Positions 34,123 through 41,048 of a DNA stretch of 44,354 nt are shown piece by piece (position 1 is the stretch's first letter; each line of letters begins with the position of its first letter). The notes below the pieces were generated by a model. It had not been told where the DNA came from. It saw only the letters and a list, made by a program, of their open reading frames with translations, and did not search any database. The DNA comes from CAZGDB01 sp964524705 (GTDB lineage: Bacteria; Pseudomonadota; Gammaproteobacteria; Berkiellales; Berkiellaceae). The translations under genes and the position numbers were made by a program. The stretch is from positions 1-44,354 of the forward strand of contig CAZGDB010000013.1 of assembly GCA_964524705.1 (NCBI GenBank). The letters run 5' to 3'.

Positions 34123-35376
34123 ATGAATCAGATACGTAAAGGTATATTAGTATCCGCGTTATTGGGATTGACAGGTACTGCTTGGGCAGCTGGCTTTCAA
34201 ATTCAAGAACAAAATGCTACCAACTTAGGCTTAGCTTATAGTGGTACTGCAGTTTTAGCAGAAGATGCATCCACCGCATTTTATAATCCAGCTGGTTTAA
34301 ATCATATTGAAGAAAAAGAATTATCTCTTTCTGGTGTGCTCATTCAATCTACTGCTGAATTAACACCTAGCTACGCAACAAACTCATTGGGTGGTTCTAT
34401 TGGTTTAGCCAAAACAGATCCAGGTGGATTGATTACAGTTCCAGGGTTGTATTATGCCGCACGTATTAACAGTAATTTAATGTTTGGCTTAGCAGTTGCT
34501 GCGCCGTTTGGATTAAAGACCGCATATGATGGGACAAGCTCTGCCCGTTATTTAGCAACAGAATCCTCTTTAAAAGTCATAGATATTAGCCCTAGCTTGA
34601 GCTATCAGATTGGCAAGCATTGGAATGTGGCTTTAGGTTTTGATTCTGTATATGGTCGTGCAGTGTTAAATCAAAATGTTGGTTTAGTAGGGGATACCCC
34701 AGCACGTGATATGACGGTTTCTAACCATTTTCATGATTGGGCTACCAGCTGGCATGCAGGGGTTTTATTTGAACCTAATAATGATTGGCGCTTTGGTTTA
34801 ACATACAGAAACAAGATTAGCTTTAGCGCAGAAGGTTTAGCTGATACTTATGCTTCTGGTGTTGTGACGAGCGAAAAGATTATGGCTTCTTTAACTTTGC
34901 CTGAAACTATGACGGGGAGTATTTTATACCGTTGCCACCATAAGATGGCTATGATGGTAGATGTACAGTGGACGAAGTGGGATCGTTTTAAACAATTACG
35001 TATTAACTATGAGCCACCAAAAGCTGCGACAGTGATTAATGAAAACTTTAAGAACACTATTCGTGTTGCATTAGGTATGCAATATGAACCTAATGACAAG
35101 TGGGCTTATCGTGTGGGTGTTGCCAGCGATAGAACACCAACGAATGATATCAATCGTACAGCGCGTATTCCGGATGAAGATCGTACTTGGGTAGCTGTAG
35201 GGTTGAGATATCGTCCTAAAGCAGATCTCAAGTTAGATATGGGGTATGCACGGTTGTTCTTTAAACGGACACAGTTAAATGATACAGGGAAGGAAGGTTC
35301 TCTGATGAATTTACGCGGTGTCTACAATAGTAATGCTAACTTACTAGGTGTGCAGGTCTCTTGGAGTTTTGCATAA
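34123..35376 (+). CDS. fadL: Long-chain fatty acid outer-membrane transporter FadL
   Basis: The 417-residue beta-barrel has a signal peptide (GILVSALLGLTGTAWA, cleavage before AGFQIQ). The hatch region begins GFQIQEQNATNLGLAYSGTA and includes FYNPAGL, the FadL/TodX signature NPA. Alternating hydrophobic residues and a C-terminal Phe-Ala (VSWSFA) fit an outer-membrane barrel. It would move exogenous long-chain fatty acids across the outer membrane for the enzymes encoded upstream. GGGAG (34111-34115) precedes ATG 34123. An 89-base gap separates it from the thiolase, so it may have its own promoter; none was confidently placed. Confidence 0.95.
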   Translation: MNQIRKGILVSALLGLTGTAWAAGFQIQEQNATNLGLAYSGTAVLAEDASTAFYNPAGLNHIEEKELSLSGVLIQSTAELTPSYATNSLGGSIGLAKTDPGGLITVPGLYYAARINSNLMFGLAVAAPFGLKTAYDGTSSARYLATESSLKVIDISPSLSYQIGKHWNVALGFDSVYGRAVLNQNVGLVGDTPARDMTVSNHFHDWATSWHAGVLFEPNNDWRFGLTYRNKISFSAEGLADTYASGVVTSEKIMASLTLPETMTGSILYRCHHKMAMMVDVQWTKWDRFKQLRINYEPPKAATVINENFKNTIRVALGMQYEPNDKWAYRVGVASDRTPTNDINRTARIPDEDRTWVAVGLRYRPKADLKLDMGYARLFFKRTQLNDTGKEGSLMNLRGVYNSNANLLGVQVSWSFA

Positions 35377-35435
35377 GTAGTAGGTCGGTTAGGGGTTATG
35401 ATCGATCCTAGTGGTTGGTTGTATATGTTTGGGTG

Positions 35436-35459
35436 TGAGGGGATTGTAAAATCCCCTCA
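35436..35459. repeat. Perfect 10-bp inverted repeat between fadL and the TetR gene
   Basis: TGAGGGGATT-GTAA-AATCCCCTCA lies 59 bases after the fadL stop and 23 bases before the regulator start. No T run follows. It may be a fadL transcript end, or an operator for the downstream TetR-type protein. Confidence 0.7.
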
Positions 35460-35482
35460 AATAAGTAGATGGATTTAAAAAT

Positions 35483-36103
35483 ATGCCACGGAAAACTGAT
35501 AAAAGAGTACGATTAATTGAAGCTGCAGCGAAACTTTTTCATCAACAAGGGTTTAACTTAACGACCCTTGCCGATATCGCTGAGGCTGCCGGTGTTCCTT
35601 TGGGGAATGTCTATTACTATTTCAAAACAAAAGAAGCAATCTTGGTTGCGGTTATTGAAAAATGGTCTAAAGAGTGGACAGAACGTTTAACAGCTTGGAC
35701 ACAAGTGTCAGATCCGTTAGCACGTTTAGAAACTTTGATTCACTCCGGCATGGAAGATCTTGAAACTACCGCACGTTATGGTTGCCCAATTGGCGGATTA
35801 TGCCAAGAATTAGGCAAACAAGGTGGATTCTTAGCAGATCTTGCTGCAAAACTTTTAAACGATATTTTAAGCTGGACTGAAGAACAGTTTAAATTATTGG
35901 GTAAAGCTGATACTGCTGCTGGAAATGCTTTGAATTTGATTTCAAGTTTACAAGGGATGTATTTATTAACACATACCTTTAAAGATCCTAAGTTGGCAAA
36001 CCGCCAAGCACGTTCTTTATTGACTTGGGTGGAAACTGTAGCTGGACGCAAAGCGACTGCACAACCTGCAATCCTTGCGACAGTTTTAGAAGAAACCGCA
36101 TAA
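35483..36103 (+). CDS. TetR/AcrR-family transcriptional regulator
   Basis: The 206-residue protein has an N-terminal TetR helix-turn-helix domain (about 8-55): IEAAAKLFHQQGFNLTTLAD, continuing IAEAAGVPLGNVYYYFKTKEAI. The rest is a helical ligand-binding domain. Its position after the fatty-acid enzymes and fadL makes it a likely repressor of that block, sensing acyl-CoA or fatty acid like other TetR-type fatty-acid regulators; that is inference from context. It has two cysteines (GCPIGGLCQ) that could be redox-sensitive. Translation signals are weak. A strong terminator follows directly, closing the transcription unit. Confidence 0.9.
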   Translation: MPRKTDKRVRLIEAAAKLFHQQGFNLTTLADIAEAAGVPLGNVYYYFKTKEAILVAVIEKWSKEWTERLTAWTQVSDPLARLETLIHSGMEDLETTARYGCPIGGLCQELGKQGGFLADLAAKLLNDILSWTEEQFKLLGKADTAAGNALNLISSLQGMYLLTHTFKDPKLANRQARSLLTWVETVAGRKATAQPAILATVLEETA

Positions 36104-36129
36104 GTTATACTAGTATATATAGTATCGCT

Positions 36130-36178
36130 AACTCCCGTTTTTTGCTGTTAAACCAGACAAGAACGGGAGTTTTTTTTT
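36130..36178 (+). terminator. Intrinsic terminator after the TetR gene
   Basis: AACTCCCGTT (36130-36139) pairs with AACGGGAGTT (36162-36171) across a 22-base loop, followed by a T run (36170-36178). It ends the fatty-acid block and separates it from the 36195 gene. Confidence 0.85.
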
Positions 36179-36194
36179 ACTCAAAGGAGCATCA

Positions 36195-37292
36195 GTGGAG
36201 CAGGCATACCCTTTTGGGGCGTATATAGGTTCTTATACTTCGGATCATACAGAACAATATATTACGGTCACTTTGGGTGAGGTGAGGCTGACGGGTTATA
36301 CTTGGAATTTATTAGAGCGGGCAAAAATTCAGTTTAATAGACACGGAAAAGTGTCGGCACAGAATAACCCTTTTGGGGTGACAGAGACCTTGCTGCAATA
36401 TCAAACGCGCAAATTACAACAAATAGAACAAATAATAGAGAGTCTACAAAACGCAAATACACCGATAGATTTTATGTTTTTACAAGAGGCTGATTTTTTG
36501 AATTTTTCAGATCGTAATGATGAAAAGTTAGATCTTAACCATCGTAAAGATTTTATAGCATTAAAAAAACAATTAGCGCGCGTGTTTAAAAAACAACTTA
36601 AAAAATTAGGGTGTGACTTTGTATTTTTGGGGCGTAATCAAAAAGATTGTGGCAAAAACCAAGCGATTGTTTATTATAAAAAACGATTAAAAGTAGTGCG
36701 ATTATATAAGCTGTTTCCGACTAAGCAGGGTAAGTTTACGGCCCTGGAAGGGCATTTTAAAATCGCAGGGCAGCAGATAGCCTTAGTCAATTTACATTTA
36801 GAATGTGCCTTGGATTATAGTGAGGCGATAAAGGACTATCAGTTGGCTAGGATCTCAGAGCACCTACCGACGATCTCAGGGGGTGACACTAACCATCAAC
36901 CTGGCGTGGGGATTGATACGTTGATTGCAGCACCGAATTATCAGCGGGTGAGCCATTTAAATGCTAAAAAAATACCTAAATATTATGATGGTTTTATGGT
37001 CTCTACGATTGATGGTATGCATGCACAAGGGGTGGTAGGGTATGGCAGGTTTTTTGAGCCTGCGATAGGGGATGGGAGCTGGCAGACTTATACCTTAGAG
37101 AAAGACCAAGGTTATGTTTTTAACGTTGCCCCACAATCACGTTGGGTGCGTATAGCGCAAGAGCAATTTAAGAAAAAAGCTTGGACCACTCGTGTGTTAT
37201 TATGGGATAAAGGACGGGCGAATGTTTTAGGGTTGATACTGATAACTAGTATCTTGGGTAGCATCGGGTTGTGGTTGCAGAGTATAGGGTGA
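36195..37292 (+). CDS. Endonuclease/exonuclease/phosphatase-fold protein with C-terminal membrane anchor
   Basis: Start GTG 36195 has AAGGAG (36184-36189) five bases upstream. The 365-residue protein shows the EEP order: YTWN (N38), FLQEADF (E98), VNLHLE (H201), GGDTNH (D231, N233) and YYDGFMVS (D265). These are the metal and phosphate residues of DNase I, APE1 and inositol 5-phosphatase-like enzymes. The last motif, normally SDH, seems to be KDQ (304-305), so the catalytic His may be lost. Residues 342-362 are one hydrophobic helix at the very end, like a tail anchor; there is no signal peptide. Substrate (nucleic acid, phosphoinositide or sphingolipid) unknown. It could be a host-directed effector; this is speculative. 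Confidence 0.75.
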   Translation: MEQAYPFGAYIGSYTSDHTEQYITVTLGEVRLTGYTWNLLERAKIQFNRHGKVSAQNNPFGVTETLLQYQTRKLQQIEQIIESLQNANTPIDFMFLQEADFLNFSDRNDEKLDLNHRKDFIALKKQLARVFKKQLKKLGCDFVFLGRNQKDCGKNQAIVYYKKRLKVVRLYKLFPTKQGKFTALEGHFKIAGQQIALVNLHLECALDYSEAIKDYQLARISEHLPTISGGDTNHQPGVGIDTLIAAPNYQRVSHLNAKKIPKYYDGFMVSTIDGMHAQGVVGYGRFFEPAIGDGSWQTYTLEKDQGYVFNVAPQSRWVRIAQEQFKKKAWTTRVLLWDKGRANVLGLILITSILGSIGLWLQSIG

Positions 37293-37700
37293 GCTAGTGT
37301 ATAGCGTTTGGCTGAGTATGATAGCCGCAGGCCTTATTGGGTGGAGTTGCTCAAATGCTTTTAAAATCTTGGCTTGTTCTGGTGTATCACCCCAAGGAAA
37401 GGGGGCTTTGAGGGCTTCTATTTCATTAGGTTGCAGCACGATGGTAGGATGTTGGTTGAGATAATTTAGTAGTGCATAGGTTTGGTTTAAAGCGGGCTGT
37501 ACTTGTGCTTTGAAGCGTAGTTTCATTTTTCTGATGGCTGCTCCAGAAAATGAAAAATTAGCCATGCTTTGCCGTGATTCTTTAAGCGTTTGTAAGTATG
37601 GACAGAGAATATCCGATACTTCGGAGAAGTTTGTCTGTCCGTTTAGAACGGATTGGATGGCTGTTAAAAATTGGTTTGGGGTGTGTTGTGGTCTTAACAT
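37227..37700 (-). CDS. Hypothetical protein (157 aa), antisense overlap with the EEP gene
   Basis: The minus-strand frame from ATG 37700 covers an otherwise empty region, and its codons look like those of neighbours. TTAGG lies about 13 bases upstream. The product is soluble and mostly helical, with Gln/Pro-rich ends (PYTLQPQPDATQDTSYQYQP); no family is recognised. Its last 66 bases overlap the membrane-anchor end of the EEP gene on the other strand. It lies downstream of a terminator (37739-37779), so it needs its own promoter, which was not found. It could be a chance frame, although 157 codons in the best-filling frame make a real gene more likely. Confidence 0.55.
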   Translation of the reverse strand: MLRPQHTPNQFLTAIQSVLNGQTNFSEVSDILCPYLQTLKESRQSMANFSFSGAAIRKMKLRFKAQVQPALNQTYALLNYLNQHPTIVLQPNEIEALKAPFPWGDTPEQAKILKAFEQLHPIRPAAIILSQTLYTSSPYTLQPQPDATQDTSYQYQP

Positions 37701-37738
37701 TGTGATCTTTGCCTAAGAGTAGCTGAATAACTAAAGAT

Positions 37739-37779
37739 AAAAAAGAGAGCGGTTCTTTGAGTCAGATTGCCGCTCTCTT
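37739..37779 (-). terminator. Intrinsic terminator of the 37792-38211 gene
   Basis: Read on the minus strand, AAGAGAGCGG (37779-37770) pairs with CCGCTCTCTT (37752-37743) over a 17-base loop and runs into six or more U's (37744-37739). It lies 12 bases after the minus-strand stop codon. Confidence 0.85.
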
Positions 37780-37791
37780 AGAGAGTACAAC

Positions 37792-38211
37792 TTAGATTTT
37801 ATTAATCGTGATGCGTTGTACAGGAATTGCTTCCCAACCGCTTACACTGAACATACCTGAGTAAGGTGGGTAAATGGTTGGCGCACCCATGACTTGGGCA
37901 TTTTCAACTTTGATGTTGACGGTTGCAACAGGTAGACCATTCTTTTGGTCTGTAAACCCAATCGGACAAGAATGCATGACGCCAGAATAGGCGCAGGCAT
38001 ACCAGACTGCGGTATAAGGAACCGGATAGTTACTAATTTGAGCAGGGATGGGTTTACCAGGGACACCTGCAATCAGGGCATTTAAAGCTAAATCAGTATG
38101 GTTATCAAACATAATTTGTGTAACTGGATAAGCAGCATGTGCAACACTATTGCATAATGCGGCGCTGAGTATCACACTGGTCAATAAAGAACGTAATAAA
38201 GACTTGGACAT
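37792..38211 (-). CDS. Secreted protein of unknown function (139 aa)
   Basis: ATG at 38211 has AAGGAA seven bases upstream and opens a Sec signal peptide (MSKSLLRSLLTSVILSAALC, then NSVAHA before AYPVTQ). An in-frame start at 38241 would precede this and is rejected. The mature protein, about 113 residues, is beta-rich, with repeated Pro-Val motifs and one close Cys pair (CAYSGVMHSC) that could form a disulfide in the periplasm. No family is recognised. It is a single-gene unit with its own terminator. Its start lies three bases from the start of the divergent L,D-transpeptidase gene. Confidence 0.78.
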   Translation of the reverse strand: MSKSLLRSLLTSVILSAALCNSVAHAAYPVTQIMFDNHTDLALNALIAGVPGKPIPAQISNYPVPYTAVWYACAYSGVMHSCPIGFTDQKNGLPVATVNIKVENAQVMGAPTIYPPYSGMFSVSGWEAIPVQRITINKI

Positions 38212-38214
38212 GTC

Positions 38215-38739
38215 ATGATTCCTTTTGTAAAGCAGATCCATTGTTTAAAAATCTATCCTGCACAGCAAAGGCTGTGGGCCTTAGACGCGCAAGATCTGCC
38301 CTTGGTCTCCTATCCTGTCTCTACCTCCGGTTACGGACTAGGTGAACGTAAAGACAGTTTACAAACCCCAAGGGGTTGGCATGCAATTTACGCAAAAATT
38401 GGCGAAGGTCAACCTATAAATGCAATCTTTAAGGGAAGAGTCTTTACTGGGCAGTGTTATGAACCTGGCGTGAGTACGACCGAGGACATGATTTTAACCC
38501 GTATACTTTGGTTAATGGGCTTGGAGGCAGGTAAGAACCAAGGGGGCGACTGTGATACCAGAGCGCGCTATATTTATTTACATGGTACCCCTGCAGAAGA
38601 TCAAATAGGCACTCCAGCTTCTCATGGATGTGTACGTTTAGGTAACCATGATATGATAACGTTGTTTGAGCAAGTACCTTTGGGCTTGCCAGTATATATT
38701 GCAGACTTGGATGAGACTTTTAGTGAGGTATCAAAATGA
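38215..38739 (+). CDS. L,D-transpeptidase (YkuD domain)
   Basis: The 174-residue protein has the YkuD catalytic pattern YLHGTP (H123-G124) and SHGCVRL (136-142, nucleophile C139). It is used to make 3-3 cross-links, attach proteins to peptidoglycan, or trim tetrapeptides. No signal peptide or lipobox is seen, unlike the E. coli Ldt enzymes, so export is unclear and a cytoplasmic role in recycling is possible. ATG 38215 has only a weak ribosome site (GGACAT). It overlaps nagZ by four bases (ATGA), so the two are co-translated and probably act on the same wall fragments. Confidence 0.9.
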   Translation: MIPFVKQIHCLKIYPAQQRLWALDAQDLPLVSYPVSTSGYGLGERKDSLQTPRGWHAIYAKIGEGQPINAIFKGRVFTGQCYEPGVSTTEDMILTRILWLMGLEAGKNQGGDCDTRARYIYLHGTPAEDQIGTPASHGCVRLGNHDMITLFEQVPLGLPVYIADLDETFSEVSK

Positions 38740-39734
38740 GTGGTTTTTTAGTATTTGATGTTGCAGGGTTAACGCTACAACCAGAAGAAAAAGAAAAACT
38801 GCAGCACCCTAGAACCCAAGGGGTGATTTTATTTGCTAAAAACTTTCATTCATTAGAGCAGTTACAGGAACTCACCAGTCAAATCAAAAACGCTGCACCT
38901 CATTTATTTATTGCGGTGGACCAAGAGGGTGGCAGGGTTCAAAGATTTAAAGATCCGTTCTTTGTGCTCCCTACCTTAGCCAGTTTAGGGGAGGTGTATG
39001 CTTCAGATCCTATATATGCGCTGACATTGACCCAAATGCATGCATGGGTTATGGCTTCGCAGTTGCGGGCCGTAGGCATTGATTTTAGCTTTACACCCGT
39101 ACTGGATAAAGCAGGGTGTTCTGCGATTATCGGTAATCGTGCTTTTGGTAATGATATGCAAACGATTACTACCTTAGGGGCACAATACTTAAAAACGTTA
39201 CACACAATGGGTATTGCCAGCTGTGGTAAGCATTTTCCAGGACATGGTGGGGTAGAGGCAGATTCTCATTTAGCACTGCCGGTGGATGAACGCAGTTGGC
39301 AGCAGTTAGAACAAGATTTAGTGCCTTTTAAGACTTTAGCACCACAGATGGATGCGATTATGACCGCACACATCGTGTTTAGTCAGATAGCACCAGAACC
39401 GGTTACTTTTTCTAAAAAGTGGTTACAGCATTTAAGGCAAGAGTTAGGGTTTGAGGGGCTGATATTTTCAGATGACTTAGCCATGAATGGTGCTGCGATT
39501 GTCTCTTCCTATACAGAGCGCGCACGCTTGGCCCTAGAAGCAGGGTGTGATTTATTATTGGTATGTCATCAACCTGATAAGGTGACAGAGTTATTAGATG
39601 CGAGCAGTCTTGCACAGTGGCAAGGGGAGCGTACGATAGTATTAAAGGCTAAAAAAGAGGCGCCAGGTTGGAAGGAACTACAAAGTTCTGCACCTTTTAA
39701 AGAATATACACAGGCTTTGGCAACTTTAATGTAA
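38736..39734 (+). CDS. nagZ: Beta-N-acetylglucosaminidase, glycoside hydrolase family 3
   Basis: The 332-residue cytoplasmic enzyme removes GlcNAc from anhydromuropeptides imported during peptidoglycan recycling. It carries GRVQRF, KHFPGHGG (165-172), the acid/base loop DSH (176-178), and the nucleophile in FSDDLAM (244-250), all typical of the short gammaproteobacterial NagZ (about 340 aa). The start overlaps the L,D-transpeptidase stop. Slt, encoded earlier in the window, makes the substrates. It may influence beta-lactamase regulation in species with AmpR; no ampC/ampR is here. Confidence 0.95.
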   Translation: MSGFLVFDVAGLTLQPEEKEKLQHPRTQGVILFAKNFHSLEQLQELTSQIKNAAPHLFIAVDQEGGRVQRFKDPFFVLPTLASLGEVYASDPIYALTLTQMHAWVMASQLRAVGIDFSFTPVLDKAGCSAIIGNRAFGNDMQTITTLGAQYLKTLHTMGIASCGKHFPGHGGVEADSHLALPVDERSWQQLEQDLVPFKTLAPQMDAIMTAHIVFSQIAPEPVTFSKKWLQHLRQELGFEGLIFSDDLAMNGAAIVSSYTERARLALEAGCDLLLVCHQPDKVTELLDASSLAQWQGERTIVLKAKKEAPGWKELQSSAPFKEYTQALATLM

Positions 39735-39835
39735 CTTGGTAATAATAACCTAACACATTAAAGTTATCTGAAGAACTTAGACTCTCGCCAGATTTTTATA
39801 ATTAAGCAGAATAACTATAGATTTTTTATAATTTT

Positions 39836-39845
39836 TTGTGATAAC
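39836..39845 (+). promoter_or_regulatory. Extended -10 promoter of the first glycine-zipper gene
   Basis: TTGTGATAAC (TGn before GATAAC) is followed by ATTCTTGAGTTAG. A near copy of the whole 22-23-base block lies upstream of the second paralogue at 40456. Confidence 0.5.
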
Positions 39846-39889
39846 ATTCTTGAGTTAGTTAAAAAACAACAACAATTAGGAGTTTTATC

Positions 39890-40333
39890 ATGACTAAAAT
39901 AAAAAAAGCATTAGGCTTAGCAGGATTAGCAGCAGTAGGTTTTGGGATTTATAAGAACCCAGCGATGGTACAAACCGGTTTTGCAATGTTAAAAACAGCT
40001 GGTACAGCAATAGCATCATTGTTTGCAGGCGTTAGCTTTGGGATGATGGCAAGTGCTGTAGCTGGAATCGCAGTATTAGGATTAGTAGTTTATAAAGTGC
40101 GTGCTTATAGAGCAGCTAAAGTAGAAGCAGCTAAAGCAGGACTATCAACTGTAGACGAATACAAGAAATATTTTCTTACTGTTCAACCTCCGGTAAACAC
40201 ATTTACAAGAAAAGGTAAAATAGATACATCTTTAATACATGTTACTTATAAGGATCAGCCAGCGGTGATTGATGCGATTGTAGGATATAACAAACTTGTA
40301 GGCGGTTCTAAAAAAAATACACCCTCGGTTTAA
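39890..40333 (+). CDS. Small glycine-zipper membrane protein, paralogue 1 (147 aa)
   Basis: The ATG follows TAGGAG. Residues 7-21 (ALGLAGLAAVGFGIY) and about 37-69 are hydrophobic, with a GxxxGxxxSxxxG pattern (G47, G51, S55, G59) like glycine-zipper membrane helices. The C-terminal 75 residues are basic and soluble (KVRAYRAAKVEAAKAGL, then a Thr/Lys-rich end). It aligns with the next gene: shared KxLGLAGxxAVG, AGxSFGxMA and GLxxYK. No family is recognised. It has its own promoter and its own terminator (40347-40369), so the two paralogues are separate units. The pair probably arose by tandem duplication. A membrane-inserting or pore-related role is inferred from composition only. Confidence 0.78.
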   Translation: MTKIKKALGLAGLAAVGFGIYKNPAMVQTGFAMLKTAGTAIASLFAGVSFGMMASAVAGIAVLGLVVYKVRAYRAAKVEAAKAGLSTVDEYKKYFLTVQPPVNTFTRKGKIDTSLIHVTYKDQPAVIDAIVGYNKLVGGSKKNTPSV

Positions 40334-40346
40334 CCTATTGTTTTTC

Positions 40347-40369
40347 AAACCCTCTTCGGAGGGTTTTTT
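40347..40369 (+). terminator. UUCG intrinsic terminator after paralogue 1
   Basis: AAACCCTC-TTCG-GAGGGTTT (40347-40366) followed by TTT. The UUCG tetraloop is very stable. Confidence 0.93.
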
Positions 40370-40455
40370 ATTGCCTACAGAAAAGATGAGTCTTGATTGT
40401 ATATGCATTTATCACTCCACACATAAGTTAGTTGACTATTGGCTTTAATAGTTAG

Positions 40456-40465
40456 TTGTGATACT
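40456..40465 (+). promoter_or_regulatory. Extended -10 promoter of the second glycine-zipper gene
   Basis: TTGTGATACT, followed by TTATTTGAGTGAG, matches the block at 39836. The conserved block suggests the promoter was duplicated along with the gene. Confidence 0.55.
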
Positions 40466-40507
40466 TTATTTGAGTGAGCATCAAAAGAATAACAAGAGGA
40501 GTGCATT

Positions 40508-41002
40508 ATGACATTTAGACAAAAACTTTTAGGATTAGCTGGGGCTGTAGCGGTGGGTGCAGCGTACTATTATAACGCAGCAGTGGTTAATGCAACGGTT
40601 ATGGGAGTAGTAGCTAAAGTAGCGGGTGTATTTGCAGGTATGAGCTTTGGGGCAATGGCAGGTTTTGCAGTTGCTGGGTTGGTAGGTTTTGGGCTTTATA
40701 AACTTGTAAAAGCTGCCAATGGGATTGCAGATAGTTTTAAACAAGGGTTAGAAGACGCTGGAACACAATTAGATCGTGAAGACGCTATTGCATGGGAATT
40801 ACGAGTAAAGGATGATGCGTCAGTATCTCCGGCACCTTCTAATACATCTTCTGAAGAGCGCAAATTACGTTTTGGCGCACGCACACCAGAAGAAGAGCAA
40901 AATTTTATAGCAACGACTCTCAGGCTAGCTGCACGACAACAGGCGAAAGGATTCAGTCAGGGAGTTGAACAATCGGAACAGCGGAAGCATAAGAAGCATT
41001 AA
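40508..41002 (+). CDS. Small glycine-zipper membrane protein, paralogue 2 (164 aa)
   Basis: The ATG is preceded by GAGGAG (40496-40501). The N-terminal hydrophobic half contains AGAVAVGAAYYY and a perfect glycine zipper GxxxGxxxG (G44, G48, G52), then AVAGLVGFGLYKLVKAA. The C-terminal 85 residues are charged, with an Asp/Glu-rich region, a Ser/Pro linker (SVSPAPSNTSSEE) and a Lys/His end (QRKHKKH). Related to the gene at 39890 through the hydrophobic half only; the soluble tails have diverged. No signal peptide in the strict sense. Function unknown. Confidence 0.78.
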   Translation: MTFRQKLLGLAGAVAVGAAYYYNAAVVNATVMGVVAKVAGVFAGMSFGAMAGFAVAGLVGFGLYKLVKAANGIADSFKQGLEDAGTQLDREDAIAWELRVKDDASVSPAPSNTSSEERKLRFGARTPEEEQNFIATTLRLAARQQAKGFSQGVEQSEQRKHKKH

Positions 41003-41022
41003 ACACATATGTTCTAACACAT

Positions 41023-41048
41023 AAAAAAACCTCTTCGGAGGTTTTTTT
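41023..41048. terminator. Bidirectional UUCG terminator shared with aspC
   Basis: AAAAAAACCTC-TTCG-GAGGTTTTTTT is a perfect 11-bp stem with A and T runs on the two sides, so it works in both directions. It ends paralogue 2 (+) and the aminotransferase (-), and its last two bases are part of the aminotransferase stop codon. Confidence 0.92.
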
